Assembly (NCBI GenBank): GCA_029817715.1
Contig: JARUPY010000539.1
Location: forward strand, 1,525,501-1,589,500
Direction: 5' to 3'
Length of the DNA: 64,000 nucleotides
DNA from: Melastoma dodecandrum
Lineage: Eukaryota > Streptophyta > Magnoliopsida > Myrtales > Melastomataceae
The notes under the pieces were generated by a model, which saw only the letters and a list, made by a program, of their open reading frames with translations, made no database searches and was not told the DNA's origin. This document shows positions 1 through 11,347 of this stretch, piece by piece; the stretch's first letter is position 1, and every line of letters starts with the position of its first letter. The translations under genes and the position numbers were made by a program.

Positions 1-226
1 AGGATTAAGAATATGCCGGGATTATTTGCAGAGGAAACAAATTGGATGGAACCTTGAGGACAACAAGATGGCAAGAGAAAGAGCAAATGCGTGTTCTTTT
101 ATCAGACAAAAATTATAAGAATGTCATCTACATCAGAATTATGTGCCTTTTCATTCCTGCAAAAGAATCCCCAGGCGAATCGTACGCAATACAATTGGTC
201 TAATCTACTATACTGTACATACCCTC

Positions 227-3209
227 TCATGCGGTAGACGCAGGTGCCCCTCCGCTGGACAGTTGTTGTAGAGCTTGTGGCAGGTTCAACACTATCTCTG
301 CAAAACCTGCACCATTGGCCACCAGTAATATCGTCAAGCTTAAGGCATCTGCCGAGAATGAAGCCATTCACCAAAAAAAACTACCTTCCGCTAAGCTCAT
401 GCTTCGTAATGCCTCCTCAGCATAAGAAAGTCGGGAAGGAAGAGCATGATGGTTTTCAGGGAAACCATTTCCATTTTGGTCTACAAGGATGCCCCTCTTC
501 TTTGGCCAAGCCATCACTCTTATACGATTCGGAAGCACGGAGGTAAGGTCCATGTATCGCAACGTGACGGTTATCTTGCTGCAAAAATGATTATTTGTCA
601 CCAAATCACATCCGGTGGAGAGAAACAAGCAGGTCTGTTATATTTATATTCAGAGAATGCCTGCTAAGTTCGACACAGTTGAACTGCTTCCAGACATGAT
701 AGTTGCTGAGGATTGTCAAAAGAGTCAGCTTACCACTCGAAACCAATTAGAGTAAACTCAACCATGTGATATGGAAGACTATGATACAACTCCCCGATTT
801 GATTCCCATACAATTCTTTGATCAGGCGAACCTGCACAAAGGATTGGACTTGCATAAAACCTTTGAAGTGAAAGGCCAGTGGAACACGTCCATGACCAAT
901 ATCCTCAAAAAAGAAACCTGCCCACGCCTATCCACATAAGCCTGAAGAAGATCTCCAACGTGATCTATAAATTTCTGGGAAAAAAAAACCCCAAATATCA
1001 GAATAAGCTCGATAAAAGGTTAGTATCTCAAACATTAGAAAACTCACCATAGCATTGGTGGACAAGAGATCACTTTCTGCTTCGCGAACTGGTAGAAAGA
1101 AGGGTATAGTGTGTTCAGCAACAGTCATTTTCTCAAGGAAGGATTTGCTTTCAAGTATAATGTGGTAAATTTCACAAGGTTCACCTGAAAACGTTCAACT
1201 AGCTCTAGTAACGTGATATATAAAATGATAATCCAAAGCAATAAATGCCCCGAAGGTAAAACATATATGTCTCATAGGAATAAACTAAAATAACTCCACA
1301 TTTGTCCATCTTTTTTTTTTTTAAATTGTATCAATGTCGCGCTGCACTTTAGAGTTCCCCCTTAAGATCCTATCAAAACAATAAATTTCAGACCATTATG
1401 AAAAACCGTCAGTCATTAAGCATGATAAATCAATGAAATTACCAGCAAAAAATGTCTCATACTGAACTCCAAACCTGGCACCTTCCAGGCAACAAATCAC
1501 CTGTTAGAAAATTTTATTCATAAGAAACCGACAAGAACATTAAAGACATTCAAGTACACTTTCTACAGCCATGCTCTCAAGTTGATATAAACCATCGCTG
1601 TTATCTACATTTTCAGTATGTTATCTTTATTTTCCTATGAAGAAAATAGTTCCTAACACCTTATTAACCGTATGCCAAACATTGGTGAAGTATATGTAGA
1701 TCCTTCCACTGATATTTAAAAAGTCGCCTTCGTGCATGTAGACTGACATAGATCACCAAAAGAAAATAGATATCCAAATTATACCCTCCTAAGATTCTCC
1801 ATATAGTGAGACTTTACAAATCACTCTAGCATAGCATGTACCTTGTTTCTAACACTATAGCTTATTCTTTCCTCAGACTCCGAGCCAGGAAAGATGCTTG
1901 CATCCCTCGCCATGGGCCTCTTGTACGCTTCTATGTGAACCTTAAAGGTAACAAAAGGCCGATTACTTTAAGCTGTGAGCATTATTACTGATCATACAAG
2001 GTTAGAGTACCTATATGAACCACAGATGAATGACGACCATATCAATAATTCACATGAATGCTTCTAAAGGTCTAAAACCAAATTAATTTATACATAAGGC
2101 CATTTTCTGTACCCGTTCTCTTATTGTAGCTAAAAGGCCATCATTCCACTGTTCGCCATCCAAGAAAATCTCTGCTAGTAGAAGAATGCAAATCCTCACA
2201 TTAATGGTAAAAACTTTTTGAACTGTTCAGTTGAGTAGATACATTCCTTTAAAAGAAAGACATGGTGGAACTATTGTTCTGTGGATAATTACACAATTCC
2301 TGATGAGAACTGTTATTAGAAAGGCAAACTAGATGTAACAAATGTTGACTAGGCTATAATTATACAAATGATATGAGACGTGCTCCCCACAAAACACATT
2401 TCAGAAAAATCTCAAAAATATCGGTATGTATGCAACAGGCATTTTTTCCCCTAAATAAGGCATGCCACAAAGAACACGTCGCAAATTAATCTATCATTTA
2501 TTCAGGGAGCAGAAAGGAAGAAACAGGTTCCCCATCTCAATTCCTGTAAATGTTGGAGCAACAATAGAGGAAAAATGTGGAGACCAAGTAGCTACCACTA
2601 GATTGAGAAGCTCGTGACGAGTCGAACTCTTTCTGTACATGCTCAAAGATGATTTTGTCTGAATCCCTGAGACAGGACAGAAGATTTTTTTTATAGTTAT
2701 CCAGCGCGTTTGCTCATGGATCAATCCCCAAGGGACTAACATTGCGTCTCCGTAGGGACCTCCGACAACGAACCCAATCCTATTTCTAACAACTGTAACA
2801 AATATATTCGCACAAAATTCCAACTAGGTAAGAACTTCCATGACTGTTGATACCTGGAAAGACGTTCGGACAACTCGGCATGCCTCTTGAGAATTCTCGA
2901 AACTGTCGAGGCAGGTAGCATATCAATGTAACAAACAGGGACAACCATGTCCCAAACCAAGGACAAAAAGAAGAGAGGAAACATGGGGAGGTGATTAAAA
3001 GTAGTTACGTCTAGCCCGGGTAGTCTCCAGACTGAGGTCTTCTTCATCTGGGAAGTGTTTTTCCTTAGAGGAGAAGCACAAAATGTCAGGAAACCAACAA
3101 GAGTAAGCAAGCAGGGGAGACGGAGAAGAAAACAAATTTTAAATTAAAAAAAAAAAGGGAGCACCAGTCTGCTAAGATCGGGGCGGCCTCCACTCTCGCC
3201 CATCATCAT
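227..3209 (-). CDS. CENPO: CENP-O / MCM21-like kinetochore protein, 12 exons, 332 aa
   Basis: CENP-O is an inner-kinetochore (CCAN) subunit that helps tie centromeric chromatin to spindle microtubules. Twelve exons join in frame: 3209-3165, 3063-3009, 2902-2854, 2666-2599, 2171-2113, 1940-1842, 1500-1443, 1184-1048, 974-918, 831-734, 578-385 and 306-227. They total 999 nt including the stop, with GT donors and AG acceptors throughout. The N-terminal part is a charged coiled coil (around ILKRHAELSERLSR). The conserved C-terminal part includes EHTIPFFLPVREAESDLLS, KFIDHVGDLLQAYVDRRGQ, LIKELYGNQIGELYHSLPY, TLRYMDLTSVLP and EIVLNLPQALQQL, which match the plant Cenp-O family as I know it. The start is the first of three consecutive ATG codons. 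Exon 1 is the least certain because it is only 45 nt long. The family assignment rests on several separate conserved blocks. Confidence 0.88.
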
Positions 3210-4153
3210 CCCCGACCACCGACCTTCCAATCGAAACTTCCCCACCCTCCGCCCGCCGATCTGTTGCGGGAAAACCAGGAAAACAGTTAAGACACGGCTG
3301 AATCTCCTCTACGGGTCGGACGGTAACAAGATTAACGGAGCTTCACCACGTCCCGGTGAATTCTAGCGAAAAAGAAAATAATCCCCCACTCACACGACTC
3401 TCCACGCAAACACACTCGCACAAACGTCCTCAATCATTTTTCCTTCTCCCCAACAGAAATACACATGCCCTATATATAAAATCTTGTGTGCCTTCTGTAC
3501 TGATGTCTTTTGATCAGGCCTCCTCACACCTCTTTCCTTCTAATGGGTCATTAATTCGGCCCAGCTGCTTCCCAGCCCGTTCCAGAAGTAGTCATCCCTG
3601 TCACCCATAATTCATGCAACAATCCCAGAAAAACCCAAATCCCACCTCAGATTTCACCCCCTCAAACCAAAAGGGGAAGTCGGAATTAAAGAGATTTGAG
3701 CAAAAATCGCAGCATCCACCCCACCCGCGTTAAAACCCTAAACCGTCGTCCCGAAATTTTACCAATTTTTAGGGTTTTGTGATTGGTGGTGGACCAGGTT
3801 CTTTTCAAAATAAAATAAAATTTTATTAAAGACAACATTTGTCTAACTGATGAGTGCGACTGAATTTTCACTTCTATTTCAGACTCAAGGCGGGCACTCA
3901 TTTCAGAAACATCGAGTGTATATATGTTTTCGAATGTCGAGGTGGTCGAATCACCTCCAACAAGACTCAGGAACAGATTACAAGCAGGTCAATGGCAAGC
4001 TCAAATATATGCAAATTCCAAGCGGAAACACCAAGCATTCGGCTGCAATTCTCGAGTATAATCTCCACACACACATATGAAATACAATCCCCGAGGTCGA
4101 AACGCATGGAGTTCCGACATCGAAAGCCGAAAAAAAAAACAGAGAAGGGTCTT
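3210..4153. other. Intergenic: CENP-O promoter and alpha-SNAP 3' flank
   Basis: No exon was found on either strand. The half next to the CENP-O start is C-rich and would hold its 5' leader and promoter. The half next to the alpha-SNAP stop is AT-rich and would hold that gene's 3' untranslated region. Short open frames here show no known motif. Confidence 0.55.
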
Positions 4154-6254
4154 TTAAGTCAGATCATCCTCCTCCAGCTCCTTGGCCTTGATCTTTTCCT
4201 TTACCCTCAGCAGAAGAGTGGTCTTCCAAGAATCCTGTGGCAACAATCATGGATAAATAAGTCAAAGTGGATTCCTAGACAGCTCTGAGATGGAAGGAGA
4301 TGAAACCGGGGAGAAATGGGAGGGACAAGAAAGGATTTATGGGCACGGAGTGTTGGAGATTTAAATGTCGAGAAAAGATGTGGGGGAAAACGGTTACTAC
4401 CAGAGGAGTCATGCTGTCAAATTCCTTGACGACATCGGTAAACTTAGCGACGTCTTCCTCGTCAATGGCAGTCGCGATGTCCTGCCATAACAGGGTGCCA
4501 ATATTCATCAGGTTAAACCGATAAGATGGGACTTGGACTTTCGAGACCAATGACAGGGGGACTAGTGAAGTGGGAAAGAAAGAAAGGCTGAAGAGCTAGA
4601 ATATAACCTGAAGCAATCTGAATTCCCGTGTCCCAGAGAAGGTGGGGTCAAGATCCTGAAGAAAAATATTAGAAAACCTGAGTTCTTCAACCATGGCAAA
4701 GCATTTAAGGAAACAACTAGATGCACTAAACAATACCTGGTAGCGTTCCAGCGCATTGCTGATTGCAACATGGTCGCCCTTGCAGAGTTGGCAGAGTCCG
4801 GCATTGAGTAGATGCCCCTTGACTCCGTATTTGAGCAAGTTATTGTGGAGAGAGTGACGAGCTATCTCTTCATAAATTTCTATAGCCCTCTGGTACCTGG
4901 AGAATTAATGCAAACAAATAGTATAAATTCGACAGCCAACCAAGCGAAGAACATTCACAAGGCAAAAGTGATAAATAATCAAACTTAAGTACCAGAAATT
5001 CGGGATAAAAATACAAAGAATCCAAACTTAAAGCTTTCCAGCACCGGAAGGATCTCAAGCGTATGAAACTCAAAAGACTTACTGTTCGAGCTGTGCAGAA
5101 AACTGAGCCACCTTTTGCCTGCACTGGTTGGCGGATGTAGTTACTTCTTCACTTTCGAAAAGCTCAGCTGCTTTTTCAAAATTGTCAATGGCCCGTTCAA
5201 TGTTCTGCTCAGACTCACACAACTCAGCAATTTCCTGCAAACAACAAGATTGGTAAAATCAGAATCACCCAGTACAGTAAAACTGAAGGGACCAGCCAAT
5301 CAGGCACCCGCAAGGAAACTAGGATTAACGTCAAATTCTAAAATTAATCAAGAAGAAAAGTCAGCACCCATGAGGAACAATATTAGATAGTTGCAAGCAA
5401 ACAGTGTCTTCTACGAACCATGTAGCATTGTAGTTTTACAACTGAAGTAAAGAAAGCTGCAAAACTCGCAATTTGTGGTTGCCCAAAGAATAAAGAAATA
5501 CATTTTCGTTAAAATAGAAGCCAATAAGCACCTTATAATATCTGGCCGCCATGTTGAGCCGTCCAATATCCAAAAACAAATTAACTGCGTTCTCCAAGCA
5601 ATTAATGGCATCTGCATCAAATCATAATCTTAATCAGATACACGAGGGATCCCGTCTCATCAACAGCAGTAGGACAAACAAGGGATCGCAAAAGAAAAGG
5701 ACAAGCGCAGAAAACCCGCAATCACGTACCCTTGGGGGAAGTCTTCTTGTAGCAATTGGCAGCATCAACATAGGAAGATGCAGCTTCATGCTTGCTCTCG
5801 CTCTTCGAGACCACAATAGCACCAATTCAATAATCCATCAAAACAACCAAATAAAGCTCCCTCTACTACAAATAAAAGGACGCAAATCAAAACAAATCAC
5901 CTTCAGATGACAATTCGCCAACTTAATATAAGTCGACCCGGCTTTGTCCCCTGCAAAAAACCCCAACATCCATTATTAAAAGAAGTCAAGCGTCCGATCA
6001 AACAAAAACCAACCCACATTCCAAATTAAGGAAAAAAAAACCAAAAACCCAGCGAATCATATCGAAACCCAGAAAGGAAGGAGGGGGAGTTTGGGGTTGA
6101 AGCGAATACATGATTTGGCGAGCTTGAAGGAATTGGCGGCCTTGTCGAAGAGATCGGCGGCATCCTCGTACTTGGAGCCGAAAATGCCCCAACCGGTGAG
6201 CTTCTTCTCCGCCTTCTTCTCGTACTCATCGCCCCTCGCGTAATGATCCCCCAT
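4154..6254 (-). CDS. ASNAP: Alpha-SNAP (alpha-soluble NSF attachment protein), 9 exons, 289 aa
   Basis: Alpha-SNAP is the adaptor that recruits the ATPase NSF to spent SNARE complexes on endomembranes so that they can be taken apart and reused. Nine exons join in frame: 6254-6110, 5950-5901, 5802-5730, 5611-5532, 5234-5083, 4896-4737, 4655-4608, 4481-4401 and 4234-4154. They give exactly 289 residues, the usual plant length. The N-terminus runs [20 protein letters not shown] and is followed by TPR-like helices ([66 protein letters not shown]). The C-terminus is KELEEDDLT, with the penultimate leucine that is known to be needed to stimulate NSF. No defect is visible, so this should be a working gene. 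It lies head-to-tail with the CENP-O gene. Confidence 0.96.
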
Positions 6255-7451
6255 CTCTCCTCAAACCCCACAACCTCTCCACCGCCACAGCCACAAACCA
6301 CAAACCACAACCCGTACCCCACCGAACAACAAGAGGACGAAAACCCTAAAACCCGATCAGACAACGGATCGATTTGGGATCCGACGACAGCGAATACTCC
6401 TTCGAATCACCGCATGAGAAAAAAGGAAAAAGGAAAAGGTGTGGAAAACGTCGCAGTTGTTTTCGGTGGTGGGGTGGGGAGGATTTTGTTGAATGTTCCC
6501 TTCCCTTCCGTTCCCTTTGGGTTGGGGAATTGATCTTTGTTCCGCGTCGTCCTCCATTTGGGCCCAACTTAAATGGGCCTCAATTTCAACCCATTCTTAA
6601 AATATATTTCCAGCAACAACACATGGTGGGTGCCCCTCCCCATCTTTGAACTGATTCCTCCAAAACCCCCCACTCCCCCGTGTTATTAAAACTCTACTTA
6701 ATCTTAATGACATTCATGTCCCAGGAATATATTGGGAAAAACCTTATTTAAACAATGGGTATGAGATTTTATGCGATTTCTAGTTAGTCTACCCACTCCT
6801 TTTTCTTTCATTTGCATTTGCATTTCGAATGCCGAGTCATCTTACCTTTTTTCCTGTCTTTTCCCTTTTCCCGATTGCCAAAACCTACCAATTCATCTTT
6901 CCTTTTTCTGCCCTACATATGAATGTTGGCCGATGTTTGTCAGCTGTCCCAGTGACTGACCATGTTATCTTTTGTTGCATAAACTTCTTTTGGAGCCTAA
7001 AAAGGGACAACAAATAATGCATGAGTTCCCTTTTATGGTATTGAAATGTTAAAAGGTGAAGAAAGGACGGACAGGGAGACAGATGGGAAGGGATATGGTC
7101 GGTCATATGATGTCCGAAACCCTCCTTGAGAAGCTTGTGATTGTTTTTTTTTTCTTCTTTACTTTTGGTGTAGTAGTGATTAAAATGGGCACACGTGTCG
7201 ATTGATGCTTGTCATAGTAAAATCTAAGTTTTGCATGTAGTAATTGTTATTTATTGAGTCTCGGAAGTTTGGGCCCGACAGCCTCTGGAATCCCCCTTCA
7301 AAGTACACTGTTCATGGGCCTTGTAAGAAACCCCAGCCGAAACTCGATCCGGGTGTTGCTAAGCAATACATGGTAGGCACACCAGTAATTTTAACACTAT
7401 CCTGCTGAAAGGGTTCCATCGTATTGGTTCGAAAGCCGTCCTCCAACAGCA
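6255..7451. other. Intergenic: alpha-SNAP promoter and HIG1 3' flank
   Basis: No coding exon was recognised. The first 300 bases upstream of alpha-SNAP are rich in C and A and are probably leader and promoter. Several overlapping short frames at 6026-6650 are shadows of alpha-SNAP exon 1 or of this leader. The rest is AT-rich with no clear repeat. Confidence 0.5.
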
Positions 7452-7814
7452 TTAGTTGTTTTTTCGCTCTCCGTTGCTGTCCTGCCGCTGTTCGTAGTAG
7501 TAGCGGTAAGCAGCCGCGCCAGACAGCACAGCCAGCGTCAGGGCCTGAGCGTGGATCCTACATTTGCATTTTGGAACTATAGTTGTGAGGTGTGTGTTTA
7601 TATATGTTCGGTTCCAGAATCACTTTAAGAGGAGGAAAGGGACGACATTAGGACGGAGCAATCGCCCCCACCTGGCGTGAATGAGGCGGAGACTGGGCTT
7701 GAGCGGGGACCTGGAGCGCGAATAAGCGAGTGAAGCTGCTATGCCAGACGCCCACAAGGCTCCGATGCTAGTGAGCTTGTGCTCGGAAACCCACGACTGA
7801 ATCTCTTCCGCCAT
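7452..7814 (-). CDS. HIG1-domain (hypoxia-induced / RCF1-type) mitochondrial protein, 82 aa
   Basis: Two exons, 7814-7672 and 7557-7452, join through an AG|G arginine codon to give an 82-residue protein. The conserved block SWVSEHKLTSIGALWASGI is followed by SLAYSRSRSPLKPSLRLIHA, then ALTLAVLSGAAAYRYYY. This is two membrane-spanning helices with a short loop, the layout of HIG1-domain proteins of the inner mitochondrial membrane that help assemble respiratory supercomplexes. The start was chosen at MAEEIQSW. A longer upstream extension of the same frame lies in the leader and is not conserved in this family as I know it. The hydrophilic C-terminal tail (EQRQDSNGERKNN) is ordinary for plant members. 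No defect is visible. Confidence 0.85.
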
Positions 7815-8935
7815 CTCCTTCCTGCTTATGCTGTTCGTGTTATGCTGGTCGGGAAGATTGGGAAGTGGCAAAAGCATTTTATAGGGAGAGAGAGTTGGGT
7901 GAGAGTAGTTTGGCAAAAGCCCCCCGAAATTTTTTTAATAGGGGTGCAAAAACCACTGGCTTCTCCTTTTTCTTTCCCTTGACTTTAACCCCTGTCTTGA
8001 ACTCCCCTCTGGGCTGTCTGTTTTGGACAGCCCTTTCATTTCAAACCTAACTTATAAGAAACAAGGCATAACCTTGGCAAAAACTGGGATTGTAACCACA
8101 GGTTAGAGGTTAGATTGAATGTGGGTAATTGTGAGAAACGAGGTACTTACCGACTAACGTGCCCCAAGACACATCCATGCATCCCACACCCATATCCATG
8201 TGGTATTTGCACCAAACTAGGGGTGCATAAATTGGAATCGCCCCATCTCCCAAAATCACCAGACCAATGCACTACCACTCGAGTTATCAACCCAGTTTAA
8301 GAAATCTATAATTAGTAGTTGATTATATTTTTATATACTATCAAATAAACTTGAATAGCTCGTTTATTTCCTTTTGTGATTGTACCATGATCATTAGCAT
8401 GAGCTGACCCGGATCGATTCTATGATTTTTAACATTTAGTTATTCTCATGGGAATCATGAAACCTAGTTTAAATAAATTATACTAGATAGAAGAAAAACG
8501 GATATCTAACTAGTTATCTTTGCACGAAATTAAACAACATTATACATAATTTAAATATTTAAGTTGATCCAATTTTAATTAAGCTAATCTGTCAAACTAT
8601 ATTATTATAAATATAAATTTATTAAAAAAAATTATTACATCCCTTCCGCATTTCCTGTATTATACATAAACAGAAAAAGAAATCATATCATCAAGAATGC
8701 CATGGTGGTTTCTCTCTTATGTCAACCTTTGTGACCCGCCACAATCAAATCGATGCCATAATATTTTCCAACTATGAAATGTGCACCACGAGAAGTAATT
8801 AATTCATGTTTTACTCGGTCCGCCCTTCGTCCGCAAACTCTTTGGTCGCCTCGTAAGTCGTCCTAGTCGGCAACCTCGAGAATGTGCTTTCTCGAACATC
8901 TACTAACGAACACTAGAAAGAAATAAAGAATGAAT

Positions 8936-8983
8936 GAAAGAAAGAAAGAAAGAAAGAAAGAAGAAGAAGAAGAAGAAGAAGAA
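8936..8983 (+). repeat. Microsatellite, (GAAA)n followed by (GAA)n
   Basis: A run of GAAA units passes directly into GAA units, giving 48 bases with no pyrimidine on the plus strand. The compound structure suggests two slippage phases. It lies in non-coding DNA. Confidence 0.9.
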
Positions 8984-9459
8984 TGATCGGCATGGACAAC
9001 TAACTGCTCATGAATGACTTTGAAAGTGAAAACATTAAAGTGGGGGAGAAGAGGAAGAAAAAAGACGGGCACCTCTCAGCTTTTATCTTTCCAACAACTA
9101 CTCCCCCACCTTAAATCACTCCATAAACTTAGTGCTGTTGCTTTCTCGAAAGGTCTACTTCTTTTGACTCTTTTTAAGTTAATCACAATGAGATCAATCC
9201 TGCTGATGAGCCCCTATATTTGTGCCTCGATTAACTTAATATCATACCTATTTTATCCTTTCAACCCTTTGACAAATACGACACATCGTCCAGGAAAAGT
9301 CCTCCTATTACCGAGTTATTGTATTAATATTACATGTGAAAACGTGGCCATGCGAACCTTTCATGTACGTGTGTCTCTGTAAGTCCAACCGTGTTAGTTC
9401 ACCTGCTACTTATCCGCTTGCCCCCATCGGACCCAGAAAGCCCCTTCCTTTATCCTCTC

Positions 9460-9466
9460 TATAAAA
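9460..9466 (+). promoter_or_regulatory. Probable TATA box of the peroxidase relic
   Basis: The heptamer TATAAAA lies about 150 bases upstream of the peroxidase start codon at 9618. Given a transcription start about 30 bases downstream, the leader would be about 125 nt. The placement fits a class III peroxidase promoter, but only position supports it. Confidence 0.5.
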
Positions 9467-9617
9467 CCTTAATTTTCTCTGGCACTTGTCCTTCATCACC
9501 CAACAATTTCGGACACTTGCCACAATTGTATTGTTGTTACTCGTGTCTTGTTCTGGTTGGTTTGTTGAAACTCCAAAAAGGAATCATGGGTTATATACTA
9601 CTACTCGTTCCTCCTTC

Positions 9618-9718
9618 ATGGCGATTGTCTTGGTCGCTAGTAGTCTCGTTCTGTCCGTGACCTTGGCTCGATCCCAACTCACCGCCTACTTCTATAGCAG
9701 CAGCTGCCCTAACGTCTT
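9618..9718 (+). pseudogene. Class III peroxidase, 5' part of exon 1, cut by a retrotransposon
   Basis: The frame opens with a hydrophobic signal peptide (MAIVLVASSLVLSVTLARSQ) followed by LTAYFYSSSCPNV, the standard mature N-terminus of secreted class III peroxidases, which oxidise phenolics with H2O2 in the apoplast. The frame stops being peroxidase at 9718, where a 13.1-kb LTR retrotransposon begins. The rest of exon 1 resumes at 22822 after a duplicated GTCTT, so the two pieces were once continuous. An earlier ATG near 9587 is in another frame and is not used. Transcription from this promoter would run antisense into the retrotransposon. Confidence 0.93.
9714..9718 (+). repeat. Target-site duplication GTCTT, left copy
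   Basis: The five bases GTCTT immediately precede the TG of the left LTR and are repeated exactly after the CA of the right LTR at 22822-22826. A 5-bp duplication is the norm for Ty1/copia integrases. One copy was original peroxidase sequence in the CPNVF codons. Confidence 0.95.
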
Positions 9719-10159
9719 TGTTACACTAAGAGGGGGGTGAATTAGTGTTAATCACCAAAATTGGATTTTAACCCTTTTTCGTTTTACCCCGCAGCGGAAT
9801 GAAAAGCTTCTGTTAAACAGAGCCTGTAAGTTTCTGTAAGACAGAACGTTTGATTGTGTACGCAAATTTGTTTGATGGACACAAGGATTTTTATAGTGGT
9901 TCAGCAAATTGCTTACGTCCACTCTTCACCCAGATATTTGGATGGTTTCCACTCAAATGTATCTCAGTACAAATTACACAAGTGATAGCAACCAAAAGCA
10001 AACCCGTAGGGTTCTGTACAATAGAGGCTTGAGTGGCAGAACACAGACCAGAAGGTTCTGTGCCGTAGAGGCTCGTTATGTAGCACAAACCCGAAGGTTC
10101 TGTACTATAGTAACTTAGGCTCAATACAGACCAGAAGGTTCTGTATCGTAGAGGGTAAG

Positions 10160-10411
10160 GCACAACACAGACCAGAGGGTTCTGTGTCGAAGAGACTTAG
10201 GCACAACACAGACCAGAGGGTTCTGTGTCGAAGAGACTTAGGCACAACACAGACCAGAGGGTTCTGTGTCGAAGAGACTTAGGCACAACACAGAGGGTTC
10301 TGTGTCGAAGAAGGTAGGCACAACACAGAGGGTTCTGTGTCGAAGAAGGTAGGCACAACACAGAGGGTTCTGTGTCGAAGAAGGTAGGCACAACACAGAG
10401 GGTTCTGTGTC
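10160..10411. repeat. Tandem array inside the left LTR: 41-bp and 35-bp units
   Basis: Three units of about 41 bp (each with GACCAGAGGGTTCTGTGTCG and AGAGACTTAGG) are followed by four shorter units of about 35 bp (AGAAGGTAGG plus ACAGAGGGTTCTGTGTCG). The shorter unit looks like a deletion derivative of the longer one. The right LTR has one more 35-bp unit. Confidence 0.9.
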
Positions 10412-11338
10412 GAGTATGTCAATCCACAACAGAAGGTTCTGTATAGGAAAATGACTTAGTTGAGAAGCACAGATCTGAAAGATTCTGTACCAAGGGTAGT
10501 CGACCTTCTACTGAACAGACCGTGAGGTTCTGTAGCAAAAGTGACCAGGAAAATGTATGCACAGACCCGTAGGGTTCTGTACTACAGAGGGTTGTACAGA
10601 CCGTAAGGTTCTGCACTAAAGTAGATTCAGACCTTAAGGTTCTGCTCTACAGGAGGTTATACAGATCCGAAGATTCTGCACAACAGAAGGTTGCACGCGT
10701 TAACGTGACTAACTAGGTAACCAAATGCGCAATCCTCTTAAGGAAAACGACTTCGTGGCGTACCCCACGCGAGCACGTAGCGGACCCTACGCAAGCGAAC
10801 AGCAACCCCTGTTCAAGGATGGATTTTCCCTCCGGCGGCTCCACACGACCTGCACGATCTCCTCGAGATAGCGACTATGTGGCGTACTCCACACGAGCAC
10901 GTAGCATACCCTACGCAAGCACGCAGCAGACCCTGCGCAAGCACGTGGCAAACCCCACGCAAGCACGTGGCAAACCCCACGCAAGCAGACGGCAGCCTCC
11001 GTCCTAGGTTCCTGCACACAGAGTTCTACACAACAGAAGCTGGTCAGTCCCTCACCTTCTGTGCTCCCGAGGTTAAGCCCTTCTCTCCGGCCCGCTGCAC
11101 GTTGCCCACGTACACACGCTTCCAACAACGTCTCCTGCAGCTTCCAGCCGAGTCCCTCGAGCCCCCGAGTCACTCTCCCAGAAGGCTTCACCAACGATGC
11201 AGCCGTCCGTTGCTAGTGCTCCTCGTGTGACTAACTCAAACGAATGAAAGAATGAAAGAACTCAAGCACACGCTCTCTCTGGACAGAATGGGATGGATGG
11301 ATGTTTTTGTTGTTATTACAATGGGAGAGAGGGCGTGG

Positions 11339-11347
11339 CTATTTATA
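11339..11347 (-). promoter_or_regulatory. TATA box in left LTR
   Basis: TATAAATAG on the minus strand follows a GC-rich stretch. In this copy it would drive transcription out of the element into the peroxidase 5' region in antisense. The same box is present in the right LTR. Confidence 0.6.

Larger units (their letters stand above)
7815..9617. other. Intergenic, AT-rich, with a purine microsatellite
   Basis: About 1.8 kb lies between the divergently transcribed HIG1 gene and the peroxidase relic. No exon was recognised. The stretch from 8290 to 8700 is strongly AT-rich. A purine-only simple repeat lies at 8936-8983. The last 200 bases form the former peroxidase promoter. Confidence 0.5.

Noticed and set aside
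6026..6364. 112-codon minus-strand frame rich in Gly, Arg and Ser
   Set aside because: It is the alpha-SNAP first exon and leader read in the wrong frame.
10160..10411. Regularly spaced repeats that could suggest a CRISPR-like array
   Set aside because: The units are direct tandem repeats with no unique spacers, inside a plant LTR, and the same array is present in the second LTR.
10787..11194. 135-codon frame in the LTR (and its copy at 21573-21980), plus a plus-strand frame of 117 codons
   Set aside because: The translations only reflect the CACGTAGC-type repeats (ACVG/HVLA repeats). They overlap each other on opposite strands and have no family motif.
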